From the NCBI RefSeq assembly GCF_007280415.1, contig NZ_VKKU01000002.1, forward strand, positions 1,054,001-1,118,000: a stretch of DNA of 64,000 bases, read 5' to 3'. A model generated the notes under the pieces. It was not told the origin of the DNA, searched no databases, and saw only the letters and a list, made by a program, of their open reading frames with translations. Shown here in pieces: positions 18,212 through 27,805 of the stretch; positions within the stretch are counted from its first letter, which is position 1; every line of letters starts with the position of its first letter. Made by a program: the position numbers and the translations under genes. Source of the stretch: Sphingorhabdus contaminans (GTDB lineage Bacteria > Pseudomonadota > Alphaproteobacteria > Sphingomonadales > Sphingomonadaceae).

Positions 18212-19102
18212 ATGAAGCCAATGATTAAAGCAACTGTCCTCACACTTCTGGTTTTGGTCGCGGCCATAGGGCTCTGGTTCTGGTCCAAAACCGATCCCCA
18301 GAAACTTGATCTGGTCGACCGGATAGCACCAGGCGCATCAGAATATCAGGGCAAAGCAACGGTCGGAATCGCCTACGGGCCGGATGAGCGGCAAAAGCTT
18401 GATGTTTATGTACCTGCTGAAGCCGCCGAAAAGCCCTACCCCGTATTGCTCTTTTTTCATGGCGGCGCCTGGCGGGACGGGGAACGGGAAGGCTATGGTT
18501 TTCTGGGGCGTGCATTTGCATCGCGGGGGATTGTGACCGTTGTTGCCGACTATCGTAAAGCGCCCAAAGTCCGGTTTCCGGCTTTTGTAGAAGATACGGC
18601 TTCGGCAGTTGCATGGGTTCAAAAGAACATTGGCCAATATCGGGGCGACGCAGACCGCATGTATCTGATGGGGCATAGCGCCGGCGCGCACATTGCCATG
18701 ATGGCCGCCTTGGACCCGCAGTGGCTTGCGTCCAAAAATCTGGATAGCACGTCAATCAAAGGCGTCATCGGCCTGGCCGGACCCTATGACTTCCTGCCCC
18801 TGACAACCGACTCCTCCAAAGTCGCCCTCGGGCAGTGGCCCGATCTGGATGAGACACAACCGATAAATTATGCCCGCGCCGATGCGCCGCCGCTTTTGCT
18901 GCTGACCGGCGATACGGACACGGTCGTCAAACCCCGCAACAGCAAGGTGCTGGCGGCGCGAATGGCGGAGCTTGGCGGTATGGCGAGGTTGAAAATTTAT
19001 CCGAAAGTCGACCATGCCGATATCATCATGGCGATAGCCCGGCCTTTCCGGTCCAAGGCCCCGGTTCTTTCCGACAGCATCGCGTTCATTAAAGGCCAAT
19101 AA
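18212..19102 (+). CDS. membrane-anchored alpha/beta hydrolase (esterase/lipase, HGG type)
   Basis: About 296 residues. A hydrophobic N-terminal helix (about 5-22) anchors or exports it; the rest is an alpha/beta hydrolase. Visible elements: oxyanion-hole FHGGAW near residue 87, nucleophile elbow GHSAG near 152, the Asp in LTGDTDTVV and His in KVDHADII. The HGG motif and short length resemble the carboxylesterase/BD-FAE family. Start: ATG at 18212 has AAGG five bases upstream; ATG at 18200 is also possible. Substrate unknown. Confidence 0.82.
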   Translation: MKPMIKATVLTLLVLVAAIGLWFWSKTDPQKLDLVDRIAPGASEYQGKATVGIAYGPDERQKLDVYVPAEAAEKPYPVLLFFHGGAWRDGEREGYGFLGRAFASRGIVTVVADYRKAPKVRFPAFVEDTASAVAWVQKNIGQYRGDADRMYLMGHSAGAHIAMMAALDPQWLASKNLDSTSIKGVIGLAGPYDFLPLTTDSSKVALGQWPDLDETQPINYARADAPPLLLLTGDTDTVVKPRNSKVLAARMAELGGMARLKIYPKVDHADIIMAIARPFRSKAPVLSDSIAFIKGQ

Positions 19103-19180
19103 TCGCGCTGCTTATGGTTAACGGCTGGTTTACCATTCTGCGTTAAGGCGAAAGACGGACCAATCCGTCGGAAACCTGGC

Positions 19181-20827
19181 ATGCGCGAATTGCACCATTT
19201 GAAAGACATGTTTGCCTTCTTCACCGATTTGAAGGGTGAGTGGGCAATATTGCGTCGTTCGGCCAGCGTGCAAAATCGCGATCTGATGGTGGCGCAGCTC
19301 CACGCCGCAGGTCGGTCGCATGTCGCCGCATTCATTTCAGGGCTCGCTACCATGTGGCCGGCCCTTGCTATATTGTGGTTTGGCGGTGCGCAGCCGCATT
19401 TCGCGCAATATGCCGCACCACTGTACACCATTGCCGCCATTGTGGGCTATCGTGTCCATGTCAGGATCAAGAATTACGACGGCCGGCAGGATCCGGACGG
19501 AAACTATCTCCTGTTCTTGCGGCGGCTCTTCGTTCTTCAGGTTTCTGTTGAGGCTTTCAGCTGGGTTCTGTTGCTCGCCGACGTGTGGAGCTATCATCAG
19601 GATATCGGCATTGTTGTCGGTAGCGCGATGACATTCGGGCTTATCGCCATAGGCGCGCTCATCTATCTGTGTCTTCCCGCTGCAATGGTCATGTGGTTGT
19701 CGGTCATGACAATCGGCAGCACCATATCCGCGAGCTATTCGGGTATGGAAATGCCGTGGTTCTTTTATGCGGGCATCGCGCTGTTTGGCGTTTCTTTGCA
19801 TCGGGTTGCCATGATGCAATGGCGGTCTTTCATGCAGTCCCTCGACAATGCGCAGAAATTCGCGCGCGAACAGGAACGCTTTTTCGCCGCTGAACAGGAA
19901 CGTTTGGAAGCTGTGGAAGCCGAGCGCCGCAATACCAGTACAGCACGGCACGAAGAACGTGAACGTGCCGATCAGGAGCAGCGAAAGGCCATGACGGCAT
20001 TGGCCAGCGAATTTGAACATTCAGTACATGCCATTATCGATGTGATGGAATCGGCCGTCCGTGCAGTGGGTGAATCGTCACAGCAACTTGCGGCCATTGG
20101 CACACAAACACGTGAGCGTACCGACGCGATGGCCGATATGGCGTCCAACATGAGCGCGGCGATCCAGATGGTTGCTGCGGCCGCCCGGCAGTTGAGCGAA
20201 TCTTCGGATGCCATTTCCCATCAGGTTCACGATCAGGTTGCGGCATCCGAAGCGGCAACCACGAGCAGCAAACAGGGCAGCGGCGTGATGGCCCATCTTG
20301 CGGGTGAAGCGGAAAAGGTGGGCGAGATTGCCGCCATGATCCAGGACGTCGCCGGAAAAACGAACCTGCTGGCATTGAACGCCACGATAGAAGCCGCGCG
20401 TGCAGGTGATGCAGGCCGCGGCTTTGCCGTTGTCGCACAAGAAGTCAAAAGCCTTGCAAACCAGACCCACGGGGCCATCGGTTCGGTCACCACGACGGTG
20501 ACGACGATTAAGGACCAGATGGACAATGCCGCCCGCATGGTCGGTTCTGTCGCCCACAAAATGTCGCAAGTACAGCAAGGCGCCAATAATATCGCGGTCG
20601 CCATTACACAGCAGCAGGCGGCCACCCGGGACATTAGCGGCCATGCCCAGCATGCGGCACAAGATGCCGAGCATGTGCGTGAATTCAGCAAGGAAGTGAA
20701 TGTTGCCGCGGTTCAGGTCGGCGAAGTGGCCGACGAGATGCAAATGGTCATGGCCAATCTGGAAAGCCGCGCGGGCGCGCTGCGGGAAGCCAGCCGGAAC
20801 TTCCTCGACCGGCTACGCGCCGCCTGA
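19181..20827 (+). CDS. methyl-accepting chemotaxis-like transducer with multi-helix membrane input
   Basis: 548 residues. Residues about 45-205 form five or six transmembrane helices with almost no periplasmic loop. A coiled coil rich in Glu/Arg (about 215-270) follows and then a chemoreceptor signalling domain, whose hairpin tip is [32 protein letters not shown] near residues 395-425. There is no HAMP domain, no classical ligand-binding domain and no CheR-tethering pentapeptide. The membrane part probably senses membrane state or a lipophilic ligand, which is inference. No che genes are nearby; it may feed an alternative, non-motility pathway. Confidence 0.82.
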   Translation: MRELHHLKDMFAFFTDLKGEWAILRRSASVQNRDLMVAQLHAAGRSHVAAFISGLATMWPALAILWFGGAQPHFAQYAAPLYTIAAIVGYRVHVRIKNYDGRQDPDGNYLLFLRRLFVLQVSVEAFSWVLLLADVWSYHQDIGIVVGSAMTFGLIAIGALIYLCLPAAMVMWLSVMTIGSTISASYSGMEMPWFFYAGIALFGVSLHRVAMMQWRSFMQSLDNAQKFAREQERFFAAEQERLEAVEAERRNTSTARHEERERADQEQRKAMTALASEFEHSVHAIIDVMESAVRAVGESSQQLAAIGTQTRERTDAMADMASNMSAAIQMVAAAARQLSESSDAISHQVHDQVAASEAATTSSKQGSGVMAHLAGEAEKVGEIAAMIQDVAGKTNLLALNATIEAARAGDAGRGFAVVAQEVKSLANQTHGAIGSVTTTVTTIKDQMDNAARMVGSVAHKMSQVQQGANNIAVAITQQQAATRDISGHAQHAAQDAEHVREFSKEVNVAAVQVGEVADEMQMVMANLESRAGALREASRNFLDRLRAA

Positions 20828-21508
20828 CAATAGTGCGGCGTCAATCGCCGCGACTGCCTTTTCCTTCACAGTGGCAAAGGGCTCGCGTCCATCCAGTTCG
20901 ATAATGGGGGCGCCCGCAAAAGTCAGAACGGGTGTCACCGCAATTTTCTTTTCCAGCAATTCGCGGGCGTGGTCCGGCTTGCGGGCAAGGGCCGTATCGA
21001 TGTCGATGTTGATCCGGATAACCAGCGTCGGCAAATGCGACGCCATCCATTCATATTTGGCCCGCTCGCGTTTTGCCAGCCATGCGACAAAGCTGCTTCC
21101 CGCCTTTGCCGCAGAAAGTCCCGGGCCATCGTAAAAGCCGGGAACTTCTACCTGCGGATAGCGATCGGTAATAACGAGCCGACCAGCGCGACGATGGGCA
21201 AGAGTATGCCGGAAACGGCGCAGGCGTATGTTAGATAGCAAATAGATGACCAGCGCGGTCGCCCCACCGGGAATCTTCTGCTTCGTATCGCGCGCCTGGG
21301 ATGCGCGTTTCGACAGCTTCTTTTCAAGCCAGCCGCCGATAATCGGCCATTGCTTTATGGCCTCACCCATCGCGCCGGATTTGAGCCCGAGATAGACATA
21401 GGCGACGGGCCGCCGGGCGCTGTAATCTGTGACCAACGCCTCGGCCAGAGTGGACTTGCCCGACCCGTCGCAACCAATAACCGCAATGAGCGGGGCAAGC
21501 GATGCCAT
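20813..21508 (-). CDS. P-loop kinase related to thymidylate kinase
   Basis: 231 residues with Walker [10 protein letters not shown] near residues 13-21 and ITDRYP near 113, the catalytic DR(Y/F) motif of thymidylate-kinase-like proteins. It is longer than Tmk and lacks the rest of its signature, so dTMP is unlikely to be the substrate. It follows the methyltransferase-like gene directly: the stop and start share one base (TGATG), so they are translationally coupled. The 3' end overlaps the chemoreceptor gene by 15 bases (convergent). With the flippase and nucleotidyltransferase nearby, phosphorylation of a lipid or sugar envelope precursor is a reasonable guess. Confidence 0.72.
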   Translation of the reverse strand: MASLAPLIAVIGCDGSGKSTLAEALVTDYSARRPVAYVYLGLKSGAMGEAIKQWPIIGGWLEKKLSKRASQARDTKQKIPGGATALVIYLLSNIRLRRFRHTLAHRRAGRLVITDRYPQVEVPGFYDGPGLSAAKAGSSFVAWLAKRERAKYEWMASHLPTLVIRINIDIDTALARKPDHARELLEKKIAVTPVLTFAGAPIIELDGREPFATVKEKAVAAIDAALLSGGA

Positions 21509-22239
21509 CAACTCAGCTCTTTGAAGAACCCGATCATTTTCAATCCGCCGATGATGAAGCGAATGACGACCAGCACCGCATAGGCGGTCACCCAGTTGCC
21601 GTTGAGCGCCGTCACGTCAAAACCGGTGCGGGCAAACCACGTCAGAAACACGCCCGTTGCCAGCAGGAACAGCTTGTTCTGTTCGCGCCAGATCATGCGT
21701 TTCCACCAGAAAGGATATTTGGGTGAAACCCACCCAGTCAGGCGCGGAAGCAGGGCAGGGACATTGGCTGCCCAGGCCGCATGCGCTTCGCCGAACTTGT
21801 CGCGCAGATATTCTTCTTCATAGACCGAAATGCGCTCATAAACCAAAATGGCGAGCAGAAATACCAGGGCGCCAAAGACCCAGCTTCCCGACAACATGGC
21901 AAGCCCTGTGAAATTCAGGATACGGCCTACATAAAGCGGATTGCGCACCAGCGAATAGGGGCCGGTTGTGTTGAGTTCGGCAGCTTCGGCAGCGACCTTT
22001 GCCCGTCCCGAGGTGCCGAGCGCTGCCCAGCCGCTGGTGAAGATGCGCACAATGGCGCCCGCACTGGCAATGCCGAACGAAACCCAGAACCAGACGCAAT
22101 CGGCTTGCGCCGTCGCAAAGGGGCCGATATCGCGGGTCAGATAGGCGATCAACGTCGAAATCGCGATAATTGTGTAGATATATGTGCCGCGAATGAAGAA
22201 TAGCGACTTGCCGCTGCGGGCCATTTCCTGTTGATACAC
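21508..22239 (-). CDS. isoprenylcysteine carboxyl methyltransferase-like membrane protein
   Basis: About 243 residues of an ICMT/PEMT-family integral membrane enzyme with five or six helices. The SAM-binding signature is NTTGPYSLVRNPLYVG and the C-terminal catalytic stretch is LVYERISVYEEEYL. Bacterial members are usually of unknown substrate; lipids or small hydrophobic molecules are methylated. The GTG start at 22239 has AGGA six bases upstream; an ATG at 22224 lies only one base after a possible site. The long open frame up to 22722 is antisense to the nucleotidyltransferase and not coding. Confidence 0.75.
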   Translation of the reverse strand: MYQQEMARSGKSLFFIRGTYIYTIIAISTLIAYLTRDIGPFATAQADCVWFWVSFGIASAGAIVRIFTSGWAALGTSGRAKVAAEAAELNTTGPYSLVRNPLYVGRILNFTGLAMLSGSWVFGALVFLLAILVYERISVYEEEYLRDKFGEAHAAWAANVPALLPRLTGWVSPKYPFWWKRMIWREQNKLFLLATGVFLTWFARTGFDVTALNGNWVTAYAVLVVIRFIIGGLKMIGFFKELS

Positions 22240-22303
22240 CAACAATCCTAACTCGATGCTTTTAGAAGAGGACGTTCCCTTTGAACAACAATGGGGCAAA
22301 ATC

Positions 22304-23110
22304 ATGACATCCACCCCAGCGCAAGGCCGCACCGGCTGGTCCGCGCTTGTTTTGGCGGGCAACCGGCCCAAAGGTGATGCACTTGCAGCGCATTTTGGCG
22401 TGCCTGCAAAAGCGTTGATCGATTTTGGCGGTGAACCGATGCTGAGCCATGTCCTCAAGGCATTGCATGCCACAGCTTCGGTGCAGCAGATCATGGTGAT
22501 TGCCCAGAATACAGACGCACTGGCGGACGCGGTCGAAGCCGGCGGCGGTGCCCTTTTACGACAAAGCAGCGCGGGTATCTCCAGCAGCATCGCCGAGCTT
22601 GCAGGAACAGACGCACTGCCCTTTCCTATTCTGGTGACGACGGCCGACCACCCCCTGCTTGAGCCGGATTTGCTGTCCGCCTTCATTGCGGATGCAGGTG
22701 ATGCCGATGTCGCTGTAGGCATGGTGGAGCGCGCTGTTCTGTTCGAACGCTATCCCATGAACAAACGGACATGGCTGAAATTTGCCGATGGCTATTGGTC
22801 GGGTGCGAACCTGTTTGCGTTGCAGTCGGTAAAATGCCTGCCCGCGCTCGAACTCTGGTCACGTGCGGAACAGGATCGCAAGACAGCGTGGAAGCTATTT
22901 CTGCACTTCGGACCCTGGCTGGCGGTACGGGCGCTGACCCGCACGATCGGCTTGGGCGATGCCCTGCGGCAGGCTGGCAAAAGACTGGGTCTCAAGGCCC
23001 GGCTCGTGCCGCTGGCAACGCCTGAAGCTGCCATTGATGTCGACAAGCCCGATGACCACCGTCAGGCGTTGGAAATCTGGCAAAACCGGAAAGGGTTACA
23101 CCAGCCGTAA
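22304..23110 (+). CDS. MobA-like NTP transferase domain protein
   Basis: About 268 residues. The N-terminal half is a nucleotidyltransferase fold: ALVLAGNRPKGD (about 13-24, a variant of the LAGGxSxRxG loop), KALIDFGGEPMLSHVL near 37-52 and the metal-binding TTADHPLL near 109. The C-terminal half (WKLFLHFGPWLAVRALTRTIGLGDALRQAGKRLG) is outside the MobA core. It probably activates a sugar or polyol phosphate with a nucleotide for envelope assembly rather than molybdopterin. Start is ATG 22304 or 22256. Its end overlaps the convergent flippase gene by 15 bases. Confidence 0.72.
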   Translation: MTSTPAQGRTGWSALVLAGNRPKGDALAAHFGVPAKALIDFGGEPMLSHVLKALHATASVQQIMVIAQNTDALADAVEAGGGALLRQSSAGISSSIAELAGTDALPFPILVTTADHPLLEPDLLSAFIADAGDADVAVGMVERAVLFERYPMNKRTWLKFADGYWSGANLFALQSVKCLPALELWSRAEQDRKTAWKLFLHFGPWLAVRALTRTIGLGDALRQAGKRLGLKARLVPLATPEAAIDVDKPDDHRQALEIWQNRKGLHQP

Positions 23111-24769
23111 CCTGCGGGCCGTTTTGTCACCGATGGCACGGCGGTCCTCTTCGGGTAGCGCCAGCCTTAGGGATAACCACAGAGTCCCCACGACCACCGG
23201 CAACATCAGGACGATTGTCACCAGACGTGACAGGAGCTGGTCAGGAAGGGCGAATTGCGTTTCGACGATCCATTCGGCAAGCCCCACAAAAGCCAGTCCG
23301 ATAGCCACGCGCGGCGCGAAGGCGAAGGCCACTAGCACTAGGCTGGCGAAAAGCACTCTTTGCGCGAGCAAGGGAACAAACTGGATCGCCACGATCAGGA
23401 GAGATCCGGCGACGGCCACGCACAGTGCTTTTAAAAGGACCGCGAAGAAGGGCCGCTCAAACGGGTGGAGATCGTCGTGCAGATTGAGCTGGATCATGGG
23501 TATGGCAGAGGCGGCCGCCAGACCCAGCGCCACGGCCCATGCCATGGCGTTCAAACCATATTGCGGTGTAAATATTCCACCGATGACGAAGGCCAGAACG
23601 ACGCCGGTTATGCTGCCAACCAGTTGATGCCGGTGCGCGGACACTACCTGCTGGATGGGGGCGGCCGCGCCGCACACAGCCTCAAATGCCCGCGAGGCAA
23701 GCAATATCCAGAGCGCGATCAGCGCCTGTTCGACACCCGGGCCGAAGACGGGCAAAATCGTGGTTCCCATTGCGCCGAGGACAGCGGCCAAGGGCAGGGC
23801 CAGCGTCACAAGGACACGCGTCGAAAAGCCATAGATGGAGGATACCTTTTCCTTTCCGTCTTTGGAAAGGGCCGATGCCAGCGGCGCAAGAACATAGGCA
23901 AAGGCGGTGCGTACCAACTGCACGAGGCTCGATATCTTGCGTGCGACGATATAGAGGCTCGTCGCCACCGCGCCGCTGGCTCCCGGAAGGATGGCGTTCA
24001 GGGCAATGGCCGGACCATCGCCGAATATCCGCAAGGCAATATTGGTTGGAAGAACGGCCAGCCCCGCCTTCAGCGTGGCATGGAACATGTCGTCGAACAG
24101 TGGCCCTTTGAACATCAGCCGCAACTCGAAATTTTTGGCCAACAGGCGCACGCACAGAAGGCAGGTTGCGCCCAGGGATATCAGATGTCCGACATAAAGC
24201 GCGCGCGTCGACCAGCCCGCGATGAACAGGCTGACCACGACCAGCAGGCGGATCAGTTGTTCCCAGAACAGGCGCAGCCGGATTTCCGCGCCGAAAATAC
24301 GCCGTGCTCGTAGGGCGGATGTTGCTACTTCAACAAAGGACCAGAGCGGAAGCGCCCAGATAAACAGGCGGATGATTTCGGTCGCCTGGGCCGTATCGCG
24401 GGCATCGGCATTGAAAAATTTCGACACCGGTTCGGCAAGAATGAACACGGCAATCGCGATGAGGATGCAAGGCACAACACCAAGGATCAGCGCGGCGCGT
24501 AAGGCAGCGGCTTCCTTTTGCGCGGATGCCGCCTGCGGAATGACCCGCTGCATCGCCCCTGTGGTGCCCAGATCGGCCACATTCTGCGTCAGATTCGTGG
24601 CAGCCCACAGCGCGCCGTAAAATCCGTAACCCGCCAGTCCGAACAGCCAGATGTAAAGCGGTTGCGCCACGACCTCGAGCACGCCACCCAGCCGGGCGAG
24701 CAAGGTAGTCCCTGCGCCCTTTGCCACATCGCGTGCGGAGATTTCGTCGTCCGTTTTTCCGTCTGTCAT
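23096..24769 (-). CDS. lipopolysaccharide/polysaccharide flippase, MATE/Wzx type
   Basis: 557 residues with 12-14 predicted membrane helices and the polysaccharide-biosynthesis/MviN-MATE pattern: an amphipathic start (VAKGAGTTLLARLGGVLEVVAQPLYIWLFG), paired bundles and charged loops. Likely moves a lipid-linked envelope precursor across the inner membrane. The start at 24769 (MTDGKTDDE) is chosen because upstream codons to 24928 overlap rpoN and are low-complexity antisense sequence. It is 70 bases downstream of rpoN on the same strand, where many alphaproteobacteria carry hpf/raiA instead. Confidence 0.82.
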   Translation of the reverse strand: MTDGKTDDEISARDVAKGAGTTLLARLGGVLEVVAQPLYIWLFGLAGYGFYGALWAATNLTQNVADLGTTGAMQRVIPQAASAQKEAAALRAALILGVVPCILIAIAVFILAEPVSKFFNADARDTAQATEIIRLFIWALPLWSFVEVATSALRARRIFGAEIRLRLFWEQLIRLLVVVSLFIAGWSTRALYVGHLISLGATCLLCVRLLAKNFELRLMFKGPLFDDMFHATLKAGLAVLPTNIALRIFGDGPAIALNAILPGASGAVATSLYIVARKISSLVQLVRTAFAYVLAPLASALSKDGKEKVSSIYGFSTRVLVTLALPLAAVLGAMGTTILPVFGPGVEQALIALWILLASRAFEAVCGAAAPIQQVVSAHRHQLVGSITGVVLAFVIGGIFTPQYGLNAMAWAVALGLAAASAIPMIQLNLHDDLHPFERPFFAVLLKALCVAVAGSLLIVAIQFVPLLAQRVLFASLVLVAFAFAPRVAIGLAFVGLAEWIVETQFALPDQLLSRLVTIVLMLPVVVGTLWLSLRLALPEEDRRAIGDKTARRLRLV

Positions 24770-24839
24770 AGGTGGCGCCCCGCTACGCCGCGAGGTCCCA
24801 TCATGGCAAGCGCAAACACGCTTGCGACCCCAGGGCCTA

Positions 24840-26330
24840 TCACCGCCCCATTTTCTTTTGCCGCCGCCGCTGGACCGAAGAGCCGATGCCCATCGCCTCC
24901 CGATATTTGGCGACCGTTCGCCGTGCAATGTCGAAACCCTTGGCGTTCAGCAGGTCGACGAGGGTGTCGTCGGACAGGATCTTTGTACCCTCCCCATCGA
25001 TCAGCGCCTTGATATGGCTCTTGACCGCTTCGGCAGATACACCGTCGCCATCGGCGGACTGGACCCCTGAGGAGAAGAAATATTTGAGATCGAACAGCCC
25101 GCGGTCGCAGTGCAGATATTTATTGCTCGTTACCCGGCTGACCGTTGATTCATGCATCTCGATGGCGTCGGCGACCTGACGCAGGGTTAGCGGCCTGAGA
25201 TGCGCGACACCGCCGCGAAAGAAGCCGTCCTGCTGCTTCACTATTTCGGTTGCGACCTTGATGATGGTCCGCTGCCTCTGATCCATCGCCTTTATCAGCC
25301 AGTTGGCGTCAGCCATGCATTCGTTGAGCCATGCCTTGGTCGCCTTGTCCTGGCCCAGCTCCGCGACGTAGCTGCGGTTGATAAGCAGGCGGGGTAAATT
25401 TGCGCTGTTCAGCTCAATGGCCCATCCCGTTCCGCGTGCGGTTACGAAGATGTCGGGCGTGACCGCAACGCTGCTTTCGCTTTCGAACCGGCAACCTGGC
25501 TTGGGATCGTAACTGCGCAGCTCGATCATCATGTCCCGCAGATCCTCGTCATCGACGCGGCACATCCGCTTCAACTGGTCAAACGCTCCTTTGGCGACCA
25601 GATCGAGATTGTTGATCAGCTTGGCCATGCACGGGTCATAACGGTCCGCCTCTTTCGCCTGCAGCATGATGCATTCGGCAAGGTCGCGCGCACCCACACC
25701 CGTCGGGTCAAAACGTTGCACCTCGGCCAACGCCTCTTCCATCTCCGCCATGCTCACGCCCAGCCGGTGCGCCATGGCCAAAAGGTCCGCACCCAGATAG
25801 CCGGTGGGCTCAATCTGTTCGATAATCTGTTGCGCGAGGAACAATAGACGGCCCGACAGGCTGGCCCCGGCTTGCGCCATCAGATGTTCACGCAGGCTGA
25901 TATCGGCGGCGGCGAAGCTGTCAAAATCGGGACCTTCCCCGTCAAAACTGCCGGAAAGATTGCCGCCGGAAAGTCCAAGCATGCCGTCCGCGCCGCCGAC
26001 GCTGTCGGCAACACCATCATGATGGAATGTTTCGGCACCGAAATCGACATCCAGCGCCTCGGACGCGGCCATGTCGGTACCGGCCAGAACGTCGTCACTG
26101 CTGCGATCGCCGCTTTCGATCGTGGGCAATGCGGCAAATTCATCAGGCGGGCTTTCTGCCTGGATTTCGCCCGATCCGGTTTCGAGCAGGGGATTGCGTT
26201 CCACCTCTTCGGCGATGAACGCCTCGATTTCCATCGACGACAGCGCCAGAAGCTTGATCGCCTGCTGCAATTGCGGCGTCATCACAAGCGATTGGCTTTG
26301 GCGTAAGTCGAGGCGGGGCGCTAATGCCAC
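24840..26330 (-). CDS. rpoN: RNA polymerase sigma-54 factor
   Basis: 496 residues. Region I (LDLRQSQSLVMTPQLQQAIKLLALS) is at about 7-31, an acidic Region II at about 45-150, then the core-binding and DNA-binding parts with a helix-turn-helix near LTLRQVADAIEMHESTVSRVTSNKY, and the RpoN box ARRTVAKYRE at 469-478. It directs transcription dependent on AAA+ enhancer-binding proteins. Last gene of the rnd-lptC-lptA-lptB-rpoN run, 53 bases after lptB, a conserved alphaproteobacterial arrangement. Confidence 0.96.
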   Translation of the reverse strand: MALAPRLDLRQSQSLVMTPQLQQAIKLLALSSMEIEAFIAEEVERNPLLETGSGEIQAESPPDEFAALPTIESGDRSSDDVLAGTDMAASEALDVDFGAETFHHDGVADSVGGADGMLGLSGGNLSGSFDGEGPDFDSFAAADISLREHLMAQAGASLSGRLLFLAQQIIEQIEPTGYLGADLLAMAHRLGVSMAEMEEALAEVQRFDPTGVGARDLAECIMLQAKEADRYDPCMAKLINNLDLVAKGAFDQLKRMCRVDDEDLRDMMIELRSYDPKPGCRFESESSVAVTPDIFVTARGTGWAIELNSANLPRLLINRSYVAELGQDKATKAWLNECMADANWLIKAMDQRQRTIIKVATEIVKQQDGFFRGGVAHLRPLTLRQVADAIEMHESTVSRVTSNKYLHCDRGLFDLKYFFSSGVQSADGDGVSAEAVKSHIKALIDGEGTKILSDDTLVDLLNAKGFDIARRTVAKYREAMGIGSSVQRRRQKKMGR

Positions 26331-26383
26331 AGGCTAGCTATTCAGACTGGGGATGGCTGGAATTTCTGCATGTCGGCATGCCA

Positions 26384-27163
26384 TTACATCGCAAAGCTTT
26401 CGCCCAGATACAGGCGGCGCACATTGGGGTCGGCGACCAGTGCTTCCGGCGAGCCTGAAAACAGGACCTGCCCGCCATAAATGATGCAGGCGCGGTCGAC
26501 GATCTCCAATGTCTCGCGCACATTATGGTCGGTTATCAGAACGCCAATGCCGCGTGTCTTCAAATCCTTTACCAGGTTTCGGATGTCCGAAATCGAAATG
26601 GGGTCGATCCCTGCAAATGGTTCGTCGAGCAGCATGATCGACGGGTTGGCAGCAAGCGCGCGTGCAATTTCACACCGCCGCCGTTCACCGCCCGAAAGTG
26701 CCATGGCAGGAGCGCTGCGCAATCGGCCCAGCCCGAATTCATCCAGCAGGGTTTCCAGCCGCGCAGCGCGGGCGCCGGCGTCAGGCTCGGCCATTTCCAG
26801 AACGGCCCCGATATTCTGTTCGACGGTCATGCCACGGAAAATCGATGTTTCCTGGGGCAGATAACCCAGTCCCAATATGGCCCGGCGATACATGGGTAGG
26901 CCGGTAATGTCGGCACCATCCAGTGTGATGCGTCCGCTGTCGGGTTTGACGAGCCCCATGATGGAATAGAAGCAGGTCGTTTTGCCAGCTCCGTTCGGAC
27001 CCAGCAGGCCCACGACCTCACCCTTTGCAACCGAAAGGGAAACATCGGTCAGTACCGCCCGCTTGTCATAGCTTTTGGCAATCGAGACCACGCCCAGCCC
27101 CGACTGTGCGATTTCTGAAATGTTCGCATCGGCGGCGGGGCGCTCTGCTGTTAGGCTGTCCAT
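26384..27163 (-). CDS. lptB: LPS export ABC transporter ATP-binding protein
   Basis: ATPase powering LPS extraction with LptF/LptG. In the 259-residue protein Walker A is GPNGAGKT (55-62), the signature LSGGE (156-160) and Walker B IMLLDEP (176-182), followed by the H-loop region TDHNVRETL. About 20 extra N-terminal residues precede the usual start and are common in this order. Between lptA and rpoN as in most alphaproteobacteria; lptF and lptG are not in the window. Confidence 0.95.
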   Translation of the reverse strand: MDSLTAERPAADANISEIAQSGLGVVSIAKSYDKRAVLTDVSLSVAKGEVVGLLGPNGAGKTTCFYSIMGLVKPDSGRITLDGADITGLPMYRRAILGLGYLPQETSIFRGMTVEQNIGAVLEMAEPDAGARAARLETLLDEFGLGRLRSAPAMALSGGERRRCEIARALAANPSIMLLDEPFAGIDPISISDIRNLVKDLKTRGIGVLITDHNVRETLEIVDRACIIYGGQVLFSGSPEALVADPNVRRLYLGESFAM

Positions 27164-27267
27164 ATCACATCATAGTCCGCAATTGACGGGTGGTATCGTT
27201 TCAACAGCTACCCAGTCTGCGGACAACATGCAATTGGCATGATTCATGCCTGCCCATTTTGGCGCAA

Positions 27268-27798
27268 TTAGTTTTTGCGGGGAGGAACGGTAAAGGTACC
27301 CGATACGCGGCCACCCGAGGTGCTTGTTCCTGCAGGGCCGCCGCCATTGATTGTCGAGCGTCCGGAATTGAGATCAATCACCAGCCGGCCGCCATTCAGC
27401 TTGTTGCTTCCCTGCACCAGATTCACATTGCCGATTAAGGTAATCAGGCTGGAATTAAGGTCGTAAATGGCTGCATTGCTTGTCGCGTGCAGATCGTCTT
27501 TGGTGATCGTCACGCCGCCGGTTGCATCCAGCCGCTCCACATCCGTCCCGCCGCGGGCGTTTGAATAGGCTGCGGTCAGGCGGCTCGACTTTAGCACAAG
27601 CCCGGCCTGCGTAACGGTAACGCCGCCTGCAAGGACAACGCGGTCGGCCCGGTCTTGCAGTTCCAGTGAGCCTGCGGTGAAGTCCACAGGCGCGTTGCTG
27701 TTGTGGTTGCGGATCGATTGTGCCGAAGAGGCGGTCGACAGAATTGCCGCCGCGCCCATTGCCGCGCACAGACCGGTCATGAAGGATCGTGTGTTCAT
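27268..27798 (-). CDS. lptA: LPS transport periplasmic protein LptA
   Basis: 176 residues with a cleavable signal peptide (about 1-27, ending near SSAQS) and an OstA-like beta-jellyroll domain (LEDLE-type repeats such as VDFTAGSLELQDRADRVVLAGGVTVTQ). It bridges LptC and LptD across the periplasm. The ATG at 27798 has GAGG upstream and follows the lptC stop by seven bases; the longer frame to 27864 would overlap lptC. Glycine-rich tail. Confidence 0.9.
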   Translation of the reverse strand: MNTRSFMTGLCAAMGAAAILSTASSAQSIRNHNSNAPVDFTAGSLELQDRADRVVLAGGVTVTQAGLVLKSSRLTAAYSNARGGTDVERLDATGGVTITKDDLHATSNAAIYDLNSSLITLIGNVNLVQGSNKLNGGRLVIDLNSGRSTINGGGPAGTSTSGGRVSGTFTVPPRKN

Positions 27799-27805
27799 TG
27801 CGGCC

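Noticed and set aside
20813-21508. thymidylate kinase tmk
   Set aside because: Has the P-loop and DRY-like motif but lacks the rest of the Tmk signature and sits in an envelope cluster; likely a different substrate.
22240-22722. N-terminal extension of the ICMT-like gene to 22722
   Set aside because: The extra 160 residues are Ser/Ala/Pro-rich and lie antisense to the nucleotidyltransferase; GTG at 22239 has a ribosome site.
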